This document shows positions 33,664 to 43,700 of a stretch of 64,000 bases of DNA, one piece after another; position 1 is the first letter of the stretch; each line of letters begins with the position of its first letter. This DNA is from Bacteroides sp. M10. GTDB lineage: Bacteria; Bacteroidota; Bacteroidia; Bacteroidales; Bacteroidaceae. Both the position numbers and the translations under genes were made by a program. Location: assembly GCF_014334015.1 (NCBI RefSeq), contig NZ_CP060488.1, forward strand, positions 2,252,501 through 2,316,500. The letters are read 5' to 3'. The notes under the pieces are model-generated. The model did not search any database, had not been told where the DNA came from, and saw nothing but the letters and a program-made list of their open reading frames with translations.

Positions 33664-35277
33664 TTAATATCCGGGGTTTTGGCCCAGATTGGGGTTGATC
33701 GTAAATTGTTGCCTCGGCACAGCCCATAGATAATCCCGATCCCTGTTGAATGAGTTTTCATGGTATGAGAAGTATGTCAAATCACCGCCACTCAACTTAA
33801 ATTTGGCTCCTCTGAATGGTTCATTCAGAACATCTTCTGCAATTTTCCAACGGCGTATATCATAAATACGCGTTCCTTCCAGTGCCAATTCTACACGTCG
33901 TTCGTCCCTGATAATTTGCCGAATATCTCCACTTGTTGGATAGTCCATTGCCGCAGGTGTTTCATTGAATCCGGCACGGCGGCGGAGCTGTGTTATTGTT
34001 TGCTCCCAAATTTCGGGAGTCATTTTCTCCAATTCGTACATAGCTTCTGCGTACATCAGCAAAACATCGGCATAGCGCAGTGTTACAAAATTGATGTTGC
34101 AACTCCATGAAGTACCTACTGTCCACGCACTTGGACTCGGATCATAATACTTCCTATAGAAATATCCGGTTTGCGAACCACTGGCATGACCAATCTTGTC
34201 TTTATTCTCTTTTGATGCACCGTTGGGATTTACATTTACTGTATAGGAAGAACCGTCTCTTTTTTGCACTATACTGCCATGACGAACGATTGTCATATCC
34301 ATACGCGGATCACGGTTTTCATAAGCACTTTTTGCTTCATCCCATTTACTTCCATCTCTCATGAGATAGGTGTCTATAAGGCTTTGAGCAGGACTTGCGA
34401 CTATGTATTGCACCGATTCCAGATTGAATGGAACATATGTGGATATATCACTCCATGTACGTACTTTAGGCACATACTGGATATCCAGAATTATTTCGTT
34501 ATTATATTCATTTGCTTTATAAAATATTTCCTGATAATTGGAGTGAAGTGAATATCTTCCATAGTCAGCTTTGTCAATCAACTTTTCTGTATACTTTTTC
34601 ACTCTCTCCCAATCGTTGAAATTTAAGGCTACACGGGCGTTAAAAGCTACTGCCGCTCCGCATGTAATCCGTCCTCTATCGGCTCTTGCATACCGTTCTT
34701 TGGTCGGCAGTATTTCTGCTATCTCTTCCAACTCCTGATGTATCCATTCTACGATGGTAGCTTGTTTGGTTCGTCCAATGGTTCTTGCAGTTTGTTCGTC
34801 AATATCCTGCGTAAAGAATGGTACATCTCCATACCAATTTGTCAATTGGAAATAGAGGAAAGCACGAATAAAGCGGGCTTCAGCTTTCATCCTGTTTTTG
34901 AGATTTTCATCCATTTCTACTCTATCGATATTGGCTAAAAGTGTATGGGTTGTTTTTATCCCACCATATATCTCACCCCAAACTTTATCGAAAAGACCTG
35001 TCGAGGATGTAGCCTGTCCGTTACTGATTGTTTTGATATCATCACCACCGTATCCGTTATAGAGGTTGTCACTCAATCGTTCGTCACGGAATACCCATTC
35101 CGTACTATTCATCTGGCGATATGCCATATGCAAAAGCGAAGCTGCTTTTTCTTCTGATGTCCAATAGTTTTCGTCAGTAAATTTATTTGTAGGGGATACA
35201 TCCAGATCGACGCAGCCGGATGAAAATATGCAAATAAACAGACACCATGAAAAATATTTAATTATTGTTGTTTTCAT
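33664..35277 (-). CDS. SusD/RagB-family glycan-binding lipoprotein (alpha-mannan-type locus)
   Basis: 537 residues. The lipobox is SSGC (Cys22), followed by VDLDVSPTNKFTDENYW, the typical SusD opening. Helical TPR-like segments ('EARFIRAFLYFQLTNWYGDVPFF') and the C-terminal 'IRDERRVELALEGTRIYDIRRWKIA' identify the family. It partners the SusC encoded 27 bases upstream. Its sequence differs strongly from the SusD at 18202, as expected for a different ligand. Confidence 0.93.
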   Translation of the reverse strand: MKTTIIKYFSWCLFICIFSSGCVDLDVSPTNKFTDENYWTSEEKAASLLHMAYRQMNSTEWVFRDERLSDNLYNGYGGDDIKTISNGQATSSTGLFDKVWGEIYGGIKTTHTLLANIDRVEMDENLKNRMKAEARFIRAFLYFQLTNWYGDVPFFTQDIDEQTARTIGRTKQATIVEWIHQELEEIAEILPTKERYARADRGRITCGAAVAFNARVALNFNDWERVKKYTEKLIDKADYGRYSLHSNYQEIFYKANEYNNEIILDIQYVPKVRTWSDISTYVPFNLESVQYIVASPAQSLIDTYLMRDGSKWDEAKSAYENRDPRMDMTIVRHGSIVQKRDGSSYTVNVNPNGASKENKDKIGHASGSQTGYFYRKYYDPSPSAWTVGTSWSCNINFVTLRYADVLLMYAEAMYELEKMTPEIWEQTITQLRRRAGFNETPAAMDYPTSGDIRQIIRDERRVELALEGTRIYDIRRWKIAEDVLNEPFRGAKFKLSGGDLTYFSYHENSFNRDRDYLWAVPRQQFTINPNLGQNPGY

Positions 35278-35304
35278 ATATTATACTATATCTGATTATT
35301 GTAT

Positions 35305-38300
35305 TTAAAATACGATCTCAATACCACCACCATAATATTTCAATGTAGGATAGTTACGTCCACTGTTTGCACCACCGGCATTCATGCTGTTACCAAATTC
35401 AGAAGACTCCGGATCGATAAATTTATTTTTTGTGATTGTTAATAAATTCTGTCCGGTTGCATATACCCGTACTTTGCTCATACCTATTTTCCTTGTTATA
35501 GTTTCCGGAATAGTATAACCAATTTGTAAGTTTTTCAATCGCAGATATGCTGCATTATAAATGTTTCTGTCGGATGAATGCTGGTAATTGTTCGCATACG
35601 AGGATGTTGCATAATCATTTATCAGCCGTGGATATTTGGCATCTGTGTTGCTCGGACTCCAATAATCCAACTGGTGTTCGAACATGACAAAATAATAACT
35701 TCCATGAAATGGCTCAACCATTTCGCCACGTAATGCCATATCGCGTTTGCCTACACCTTGCCACAGCATATTGAAATCAATCCCTTTCCAGTTGAGTAAA
35801 TAGTTGAATCCAAATATATAGCGAGGGAAAGCATTGCCCAAGATATAACGGTCGTTGTCATCTATAACTCCATCTCCGTTGCGATCTACATACTTCACGT
35901 CTCCGGGTGACAAGTTTGCTCCAATAAACACTGCTGAATTCCGTATTTCTTCTTCGTTTTGATATAGGCCATCTGTTTTAAATCCGTAATAACTATGCAG
36001 AGGAACGCCTTCGCGAACAATACGTTCTATTCCGTCGACTTGAAAAATATCCTGTTTGCCATATTTGATTACTTTATTAAAAGAGTCGCCTATATTGAAT
36101 CCGAAGTTATGAGTAAAGTCGGAATGATTCAGACGATAGTTGATAGACAATTCCCATCCGCTGTTTCTCATTTCTCCAATATTTTTATAGGGCACAGCTC
36201 CTCCTAAAGTACTCGGAGTTTGTGGAACTAATAAAATATCGGTAGTGTATTTATTAAAGTAGTCGAAAGATAGACTCAACGTGTTTTTCAGCAAAGTAGC
36301 ATCAAAACCGATGTTGAATGTCTTTGTCTTTTCCCATGACAATGATTCATTGCCAAAGGTATATCCTGTACCTGTTACCGGAGTTTTATTAAATCCATAT
36401 TGATTTTTGTAAATATCGTATGTGGTAAAATACTGATAGTCTGGCACAGACTGCGTTCCCAACAAACCATACGAACTTCTAATTTTCAGGTCGCCTACTT
36501 TTTCTTTCCAGAAAGAGAAAATTTCTTCTTCTGAGATTCGCCATCCAAGAGTCGCTGATGGGAAGAATGCCCATCGATGTCCTTTTGCCAACAATGATGA
36601 ACCGTCGTAACGGCCACTCACTTCAACATAGTATTTGTCCATATATGAATAGCCCAAACGACCTAACCACGAATGAAGAGCACGTTCTACTGTTCCACCA
36701 GGTGTGTTGTAGCTGCCGGGATCTATTTCGGTGTCATCTGTATCTGTATAGAGATCAGGATCGACATATTTTCTTTTTATCTCATTAGCTTCTCTGCGGA
36801 ATGACTCTGTTGTATATCCAAATACCCCCGTAACATTATGTACTTTGTTGAAAGTACGGTTATATTCTAGTAGGAACTGGGTATTCAACATTGTTATTTT
36901 TCCGTTATAGTCCTCAATACTATAATCTTTCTTATCACTCTCATTCGTTATTTTATCCCTGTCGATATAATCATATACCGGGTGATAACGTCTTTTTATA
37001 AGGCGGTGTTCCGACCTTAGGTCATAGCCTAATACTGCTTTCGCTTTCAATCCTTTCCAAATGTTTAGTTCCCCGGATACAACCCCTTGAAAATGGTCAT
37101 CATTGTTTGTTGTAAGACCGCCATGATATAAGGTGGCAAGGAAATTACCTCCAGTGGTTATGTCTGTATTGTAATATTTTCCATCTGCATCGGGATATAT
37201 GTCATACGTATTGTATGTTGGTACACGCATTACATCTGACAACCACAAGCCACCTCTGTCCGAACGTCCTTCTTGTCTGTCGTATGCCAATAATGCAGTC
37301 AGTTTCAAACGTTTAATGTCAGTTACGATATTACTTCTGAAATTGTATCTCTTAACACCAAAGTCCTGTCCCTTATAATTACTTTCCTGATCGTAATATC
37401 CGAAAGAAATATTGTAAGAGGTAGATTTGGAGCCTCCTTGTACGCCTAAATTATAACTTTGTTGCAGAGCATTCTTCAGTATCGCTTTATATCCCCACTC
37501 ACTGTCTCCTTTGGCAAACTGATGTATTTCCTCTGCAGTATAAATAGGATCTTTTCCTGCGTTTACATACGAGTCATTGCGCAACAATGCGTTTTGATAA
37601 CCCGGTAGCGGCTTCAATAAGATATCTGGATTTTGTGATCCGACGGAGGCGCTGAAAGATACCTGTGGTTTCATATCCAAATGACCTTTCTTTGTGGTAA
37701 TCAGTATGACTCCATTGGATGAACGTGATCCATAAATGGCGGCTGTACCGGCATCTTTCAATATAGAAACATTTTCTATATCACTAGGGTTAAGCATATT
37801 CATTGCTTTAACATCGTCGGCAATCATTCCGTCTATAACAATCAGAGGATCGTTGTTATTCATAGAACTGACACCTCGAATATTAATATTCATCGTGTTG
37901 TCATTCGGATTCATACTACGTTGCTGGATAGTGAGACTCGGTGATGCTCCTTGCAATGCCTGAGTAAGATTGGCCACCGGACGATCTTTAATAAGTTTAT
38001 CTTTTACCTGATCGACTGCCCCTATCACATGTTTACGGGTAGTAGTACCATAACCGATAACGATAACTTCATCCAATAATTTCGAGTCTTCTTTCATAAC
38101 AAGAGCAAGCAATGATGCGTTTCCAGCTTTTCTCTCAATGGTATTAAAACCTACATACGAGATTACTAACATATCATCACCGTTGCAACTGATGGAAAAT
38201 TTTCCATCTGCATCCGTGATTGTGCCATTGGTTGTGCCTTTTATGGCAACGCTCACGCCAATCAACGGTTCACCTTGCTCATCCTTCACAGTGCCTTTTA

Positions 38301-38421
38301 CAGTTTTCTCTGTTCGGGATTGTTGTGTGACACCAGTTTGAGCAAATCCTTTTGTGGTATTTCCTGCGTATAGCAGTATTAAACCGGTTAACATTAATAG
38401 TTTACATATTCTACTAGTCAT
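35305..38421 (-). CDS. SusC/RagA-family TonB-linked outer membrane transporter (alpha-mannan-type locus)
   Basis: 1038 residues with a signal peptide. Then comes the carboxypeptidase-regulatory-like domain (~40-120, 'VKGTVKDEQGEPLIGVSVAI'), the plug start EVIVIGYGTTTRKHVIGAV, plug motifs 'NINIRGVSSMNNNDPLIVIDGM' and 'AAIYGSRSSNGVILITT', and a long barrel ending GGGIEIVF with terminal Phe. It imports oligomannosides or related glycans together with the adjacent SusD (inference from GH76/GH92). The 152 bases between its start and the GH2 stop hold no clear -7 element, so it is probably transcribed from the promoter upstream of GH2 or from an HTCS-dependent one. Confidence 0.93.
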   Translation of the reverse strand: MTSRICKLLMLTGLILLYAGNTTKGFAQTGVTQQSRTEKTVKGTVKDEQGEPLIGVSVAIKGTTNGTITDADGKFSISCNGDDMLVISYVGFNTIERKAGNASLLALVMKEDSKLLDEVIVIGYGTTTRKHVIGAVDQVKDKLIKDRPVANLTQALQGASPSLTIQQRSMNPNDNTMNINIRGVSSMNNNDPLIVIDGMIADDVKAMNMLNPSDIENVSILKDAGTAAIYGSRSSNGVILITTKKGHLDMKPQVSFSASVGSQNPDILLKPLPGYQNALLRNDSYVNAGKDPIYTAEEIHQFAKGDSEWGYKAILKNALQQSYNLGVQGGSKSTSYNISFGYYDQESNYKGQDFGVKRYNFRSNIVTDIKRLKLTALLAYDRQEGRSDRGGLWLSDVMRVPTYNTYDIYPDADGKYYNTDITTGGNFLATLYHGGLTTNNDDHFQGVVSGELNIWKGLKAKAVLGYDLRSEHRLIKRRYHPVYDYIDRDKITNESDKKDYSIEDYNGKITMLNTQFLLEYNRTFNKVHNVTGVFGYTTESFRREANEIKRKYVDPDLYTDTDDTEIDPGSYNTPGGTVERALHSWLGRLGYSYMDKYYVEVSGRYDGSSLLAKGHRWAFFPSATLGWRISEEEIFSFWKEKVGDLKIRSSYGLLGTQSVPDYQYFTTYDIYKNQYGFNKTPVTGTGYTFGNESLSWEKTKTFNIGFDATLLKNTLSLSFDYFNKYTTDILLVPQTPSTLGGAVPYKNIGEMRNSGWELSINYRLNHSDFTHNFGFNIGDSFNKVIKYGKQDIFQVDGIERIVREGVPLHSYYGFKTDGLYQNEEEIRNSAVFIGANLSPGDVKYVDRNGDGVIDDNDRYILGNAFPRYIFGFNYLLNWKGIDFNMLWQGVGKRDMALRGEMVEPFHGSYYFVMFEHQLDYWSPSNTDAKYPRLINDYATSSYANNYQHSSDRNIYNAAYLRLKNLQIGYTIPETITRKIGMSKVRVYATGQNLLTITKNKFIDPESSEFGNSMNAGGANSGRNYPTLKYYGGGIEIVF

Positions 38422-38573
38422 ATTATAACTATTTTTATTGATAATAAATTGTGATTTAATAGTTCGATTTTTCGATTGTACTTATTCGTAATTTGTTGTT
38501 TTACATAGTTTTAGTTATTTATTATTATACTTGAAATACTATTCTGCTTCGTCTAATCCCTTTGATACCTTCT

Positions 38574-40385
38574 TTATTCAGACAGTGAATTGATGATTTC
38601 CTGGTTAATCTTTCTAATACGATCTTCCTCTACTTTAATAACCTTTCTGTCATAAGTTATTAAGCCATTTACTTCTCCTTCGACATCTGTAGTTTGTGTG
38701 TATACACCACCGGATATTCCACTTTTTACCAAATTCAGTAATTGTCGTCCGTATTTCACATATTCGTCTGTAACTTCTTTTGCGCTCTTGAATTGTACAT
38801 ATCCCCAGTTTTTATCTGGTTGCCATAAATGATCTGTAAGCGGCATACCTATTCCTCCATATTCACCGATAACAGTAATTCGTTCGTTATCATACATCAT
38901 CATCTCTGGTGAAGGATATTTATGGAAATCGAGAATGTCTCCAACTTTAAGATAATGATTGCCGCCACTTGCCGGGTTTACTAGACGTGATGGGTCATAA
39001 TACTGCGTCCATTCTGTAATTTCCTGCGTTTTGAACTGTCCCCATGCCTCATTGAACGGAACCCATATAGCAATAGACGGATATGGCATCAAATAATCCA
39101 TTATTTCTTTCCATTCTTTGCGGAAATTTTGTTCCGATTCGATAGAACGCGTGACCTCTTTTCCATCAAAGTAGTGGTGCATATCCCAATGAGGTCCTTG
39201 ATCTCCATTCGGCATATCTTGCCATACGAGTATACCTAAACGGTCGCAATGAGTATACCAACGTGCTGGTTCTACTTTTACATGTTTGCGAATCATATTG
39301 TATCCGAAGTCTTTTGTCTTCACAATATCATATTTCAATGCTTCATCTGTTGGTGCTGTATAAAGTCCGTCAGGCCACCATCCCTGATCTAATGGTCCAA
39401 AATGGAATATATCCTTATTGTTCAATTGTATACGTATTATGCCATTTGCATCGCGTTTTTTCGACACCTTGCGCATTGCGGCATAACTACTGACTTTATC
39501 TACTGATTTTCCCCTTTCGATGAGGGTAACATCCAGATCGTAAAGGAATGGAGATTCGGGCGACCAAAGTTTCGCATTCGGAATAGCGATATCCAATGTC
39601 TGTCCTACAACGCCTTTTGCCGAAGCGATCACTTTATTGTTATCCTTTAGTTTTACTTCTACAATATCAGATGACTCCGTATTCTTTGTACACACTTTCA
39701 CTTTTAAATTGTTATTGTCTATATTGGCAATGGGGGTAATGCCGACAATGTGCTTGTTATTTACTGGTTCCAACCAGACAGTTTGCCAAATACCTGAAAC
39801 AGGTGTGTACCATATTCCATTAGGATTAGTCACTTGTTTGCCTCTTGGTATAGAGCTATCGCTTGTAGGATCCCATACTTTAACTACCAGTTTTTGATTT
39901 CCTGAAGTAAGGAATGGGGTTACATCGAAGCAAAAAGGAGTATATCCTCCAGTGTGACTTCCTATTTTAATATTGTTAAGGTAAACTTCTGCTTTCCAGT
40001 CCACTGCTCCGAAATGTAGTATTACATTTTTGCTTTTCCAATCGGAGGGAATTGTAAACGTACGTCTATACCATAGCTCTTTTTCTTTACCCAGTTCTTT
40101 TTGGACACCTGAAAGGCTTGATTCTACTGCAAAAGGAACAAGAATTTTTCCATCGAACGTCTGAGGTTCCTGTTGTCCCATAGGCAAAATGGCATAATCC
40201 CACAAACCATTCAGATTTTGCCACTTATCGCGTTCCATTATCGGACGAGGGTACTCTGGCAAAACATTATTAGGGTCAATTTTTTCTGCCCAAACCGTTT
40301 TAATTTTATCACCCACAGGTTTCCACTGCGCAAATGATGATATGGAAGAAAAGAGTAAAATAATTAATAAAAGAAATGTTTTCAT
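38574..40385 (-). CDS. GH2-family glycosidase, exported, short form
   Basis: 603 residues with a Sec signal (cleavage near SSFAQ, residue ~20) and no lipobox. The GH2 order is present: sugar-binding jelly roll (~55-200, 'WYRRTFTIPSDWKSKNVILHFGAVDWKAEVYLN'), Ig-like domain (~200-300), TIM barrel (~300-603). The acid/base is Glu446 in PFNEAWGQ and the nucleophile Glu508 in VIGEYGGIG. It is shorter than LacZ-type enzymes and lacks their C-terminal domains, like many Bacteroides GH2 proteins of unassigned specificity (beta-galactosidase, beta-galactofuranosidase or others). It is the first gene on the minus side of the HTCS intergenic region. Confidence 0.88.
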   Translation of the reverse strand: MKTFLLLIILLFSSISSFAQWKPVGDKIKTVWAEKIDPNNVLPEYPRPIMERDKWQNLNGLWDYAILPMGQQEPQTFDGKILVPFAVESSLSGVQKELGKEKELWYRRTFTIPSDWKSKNVILHFGAVDWKAEVYLNNIKIGSHTGGYTPFCFDVTPFLTSGNQKLVVKVWDPTSDSSIPRGKQVTNPNGIWYTPVSGIWQTVWLEPVNNKHIVGITPIANIDNNNLKVKVCTKNTESSDIVEVKLKDNNKVIASAKGVVGQTLDIAIPNAKLWSPESPFLYDLDVTLIERGKSVDKVSSYAAMRKVSKKRDANGIIRIQLNNKDIFHFGPLDQGWWPDGLYTAPTDEALKYDIVKTKDFGYNMIRKHVKVEPARWYTHCDRLGILVWQDMPNGDQGPHWDMHHYFDGKEVTRSIESEQNFRKEWKEIMDYLMPYPSIAIWVPFNEAWGQFKTQEITEWTQYYDPSRLVNPASGGNHYLKVGDILDFHKYPSPEMMMYDNERITVIGEYGGIGMPLTDHLWQPDKNWGYVQFKSAKEVTDEYVKYGRQLLNLVKSGISGGVYTQTTDVEGEVNGLITYDRKVIKVEEDRIRKINQEIINSLSE

Positions 40386-40734
40386 TGATAATAGATTTTT
40401 GTATGTAATTAGTTTAAATATTTAAAGGCTGTAGGAATGTGAAGCCTGAATGCTGTTTCCAAAAGAAAGGAAGATTACTGCATATTTGATAAGCGGTATT
40501 TTCTTGTTTGTCAGTTTTTCCATGGTATTGAATATATGGTTATAAACTTATCTTTATATTAAAATAGGGTTAACAAGCTCTCAACTTGATTGATGGCAAA
40601 AATAGATAAATTCACTATTGCAGAGGTGATATATTTGGGTAAAAAAATGGCAATAAAAGGTTTCTGTAGCTATATTGACTAAAATGTGATATAAATAAAT
40701 AATAATTGATATTTTTCCACTACTGATAAAAGCG
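40386..40734. promoter_or_regulatory. Divergent regulatory region between GH2 and the HTCS gene
   Basis: About 350 AT-rich gene-free bases. On the minus strand TATTTTTG (40597-40604) is a candidate -7 element for GH2, with a leader of ~200 bases. On the plus strand TATATTTG occurs at 40630-40637 and again at 40735-40742. The HTCS would be expected to bind here through its AraC domain, but I could not single out a convincing direct repeat. Confidence 0.5.
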
Positions 40735-40742
40735 TATATTTG
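40735..40742 (+). promoter_or_regulatory. -7 element of the HTCS gene
   Basis: TATATTTG matches TAnnTTTG and lies 30 bases before the ATG at 40773. It overlaps a possible TTG start at 40740, which is therefore unlikely to be used. Confidence 0.6.
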
Positions 40743-40772
40743 TCGAAACTTTCACGTTATACCATTCTTTAT

Positions 40773-43700
40773 ATGAAAAATCACTATTTGTACATCTTGC
40801 TTTGCCTCTCTCTTTATAGCATTGCCTCTTTTTCGCAGGGATACTCTAATTTTCATTTCAAGAAGTTGCAGGTGGATAATGGACTTTCTGCAAATTTTGT
40901 CTTTTGTATCATGCAAGATGCGAAAGGTTTTATGTGGTTTGGGACAAAAGATGGTTTAAATAAATTCGATGGGAATAGTTTCAAGGTATTCAGACATAAT
41001 CCTCGGAAAGAGAAGACGATAGGGAATAATATTATACATTGTATGATAGAGGGTGATAATAATAAGCTCTATGTAGGTACAGAAGCAGGACTTTATATAA
41101 TGGACATAGCCGACGAGACTTTTGAAAAAGTGGAAAATACAACTGCCGATAATTTTAAAATTACCTATACTGTAACCACTATTTTTAAGGATGGCAAAGG
41201 AAATATATGGATAGGGACCAATTCGCAAGGTATTTATACTTATAATCCCGAAAAGAATGAGTTGAAGAGGGTGAGGGTAAACGGATATGATTTCGACTCA
41301 AATATAGTATGGTCTATATACGGAGATGCCTCTGATAATATATGGGTAGGTACTAGACTTGGATTGCTCAGGTATAATTCAAATACAGGCTTTTTTGATC
41401 CGATAGAAAGATTATATAGTCTCTATGATAACTCCGAGCATGAGACACAAACAATCGTCGAAGATACCAATGGTGACTTATGGCTTGGAACATGGGGTAA
41501 AGGTCTGCGTTTATACAAAAAACAGTCAAATGCATATACTACTTTTCTTAGTTCAAATAAAGAGTCTTCTGCCGTAACACGTATTATGGCTATTTGCCAA
41601 TATCGGGACAATGCTCTGCTCGTAGGATCAGACAATGGATTATATATGTTCGATATTGAAAATAGAACATCCAAGCGAATCGACATTCCTAATTCTTATC
41701 ATAGTTTGAGCGATCAGGCTATTGGTTCAATCTACAAAGATAGGGAAGGGGGAATATGGATTGGTACATATTCGGGTGGAGTAAATTACTTAAGTCCAAG
41801 TGTATTCAGTATAGACACCTATTATCCCGACATCTTGTCCGGATCCTTATCGGGAAAGACAATCAGACAGTTTTGTGAAGATGAAAATGAGAATCTATGG
41901 ATAGCTACGGAAAATGGAGGTGTAAATTACTTTAATACGAAAGATCAAACTATCACTCAACCGATAAAAGGATCGTACTATAACGTGCATGCTTTATTGA
42001 TAGATGGAGATAACCTATGGATAGGTACCTATGCGAGAGGGATTCATGTATATAATACTAAAACGAAGTCTCTATCTGTATTCAAACACAGTTCTGATAG
42101 GAAGAACAGTATTAATGATGATGGAATATACGCCTTATGTAAAACTAAAAATGGAGATATTTATGTAGGAACTCATGCTGGATTGAATAAGTACGATAGG
42201 TATAAAAATGAGTTCATTAACATAGAGCAGGCTTCGAAATTTATATACGACATAAAAGAGGATGATTTTGGTAATCTATGGTTAGCAACTTACGGTTCAG
42301 GAGTCATAAGATATCATATACCAACTAATGAGTGGATATGTTACGATTCAATATGCGATAATAGTAATCCATTAAAAGAGAGTAAATTAACTAATATTTA
42401 TATTGACTCTAAAAAAACGTTGTTATTCGCAAGCGAGGGACAAGGTATTTTCTTTTACGATTATAAAACCGATAGTTTTAAGAATATATCCGAAACTGAT
42501 GGTTTGCCCAATGGGGTAATATATGGCATATTAGATGATCCACAAGGCAATTGGTGGATGAGTTCGAATAAGGGAATAATCCGGATGAACATATCAGATC
42601 TGCATAATATTAAACTATATACAAGGGACGATGGATTGCAGAGTAACCAGTTCAATTATAAATCAAGTTATAAGGCTTTAAATGGAAAATTCTACTTTGG
42701 CGGAATTAATGGGTTCAGTTCATTTTATCCACAAGATCTCAATAAAAATAAGAATACAGTTTTGCCGTCAATCGAAATATCTCAGATTGATATTCTAGGT
42801 AATGGAGATTCGGAACTGAATGAAGCCATACAGCAAAAATTAAACAAGCAGCAAAAGATAATATTACCCTATAACAAGTCCTCTTTTTCCATATCTTATA
42901 CAAGCTTAAGCTATATAGCACACTCGAAAAATAAATATGCATATAAGTTGGAAAGGACGGATACTGAGTGGAATTATGTAGGAAATAAACAAAGTGTGAC
43001 TTATGTAAATTTATCTCCTGGTAAATATCTATTCAGAGTGAAAGGCTCTAACAATGACGAATTATGGAATGAAGAAGGGGCAAAAGTGGAGATAGAGATA
43101 TTACCCCCGTTTTGGTTATCCATTCCTGCCAAGATTGTATATGTTGTTTTGATTTTGGTTATGGCTTATTTGATTATCTCATTTTACATAAAGAAAAGTC
43201 GGGCAAAACAAGAAAAGCAATTGGAAGCATTCAAGACCGAACAGGAAAATTTATCTTTTAAATCGAAAATAGATTTCTTCACTACTATAGCTCACGAAAT
43301 AAGAACTCCGCTGAGCTTAATCTCTGCGCCTTTGGAGGAAGTTGTTAATTCAGGAGAAGGAAGCCCTGAGACTAAAGAGAATATATTGATAATCGAAAAG
43401 AATTGTGACAGGTTGACTGATTTGATTAATCAGTTACTGGATTTTAGAAAGATGGACTCAACTCAATATATTATAAATCCGGCAAGAGTAGATTTGCGCC
43501 ATCTCTTAACGGATTTGTACGGACGCATCAGTAAAACAGCGCAGAAGCAGCATATTGATTTTATTCTCCAGCTCCCTCAAGATGAATTTATAGTAAATTC
43601 AGATACAGATGCATTAATCAAAATAATAGGGAATTTGCTTACAAATGCACTCAAATATACTAAAGATAAGATAGTCTTATCTCTCGTAAAGAATAAAGAT

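Noticed and set aside
40740..40772. TTG start for the HTCS gene at 40740
   Set aside because: It overlaps a consensus -7 element, and the ATG at 40773 opens the signal peptide directly.
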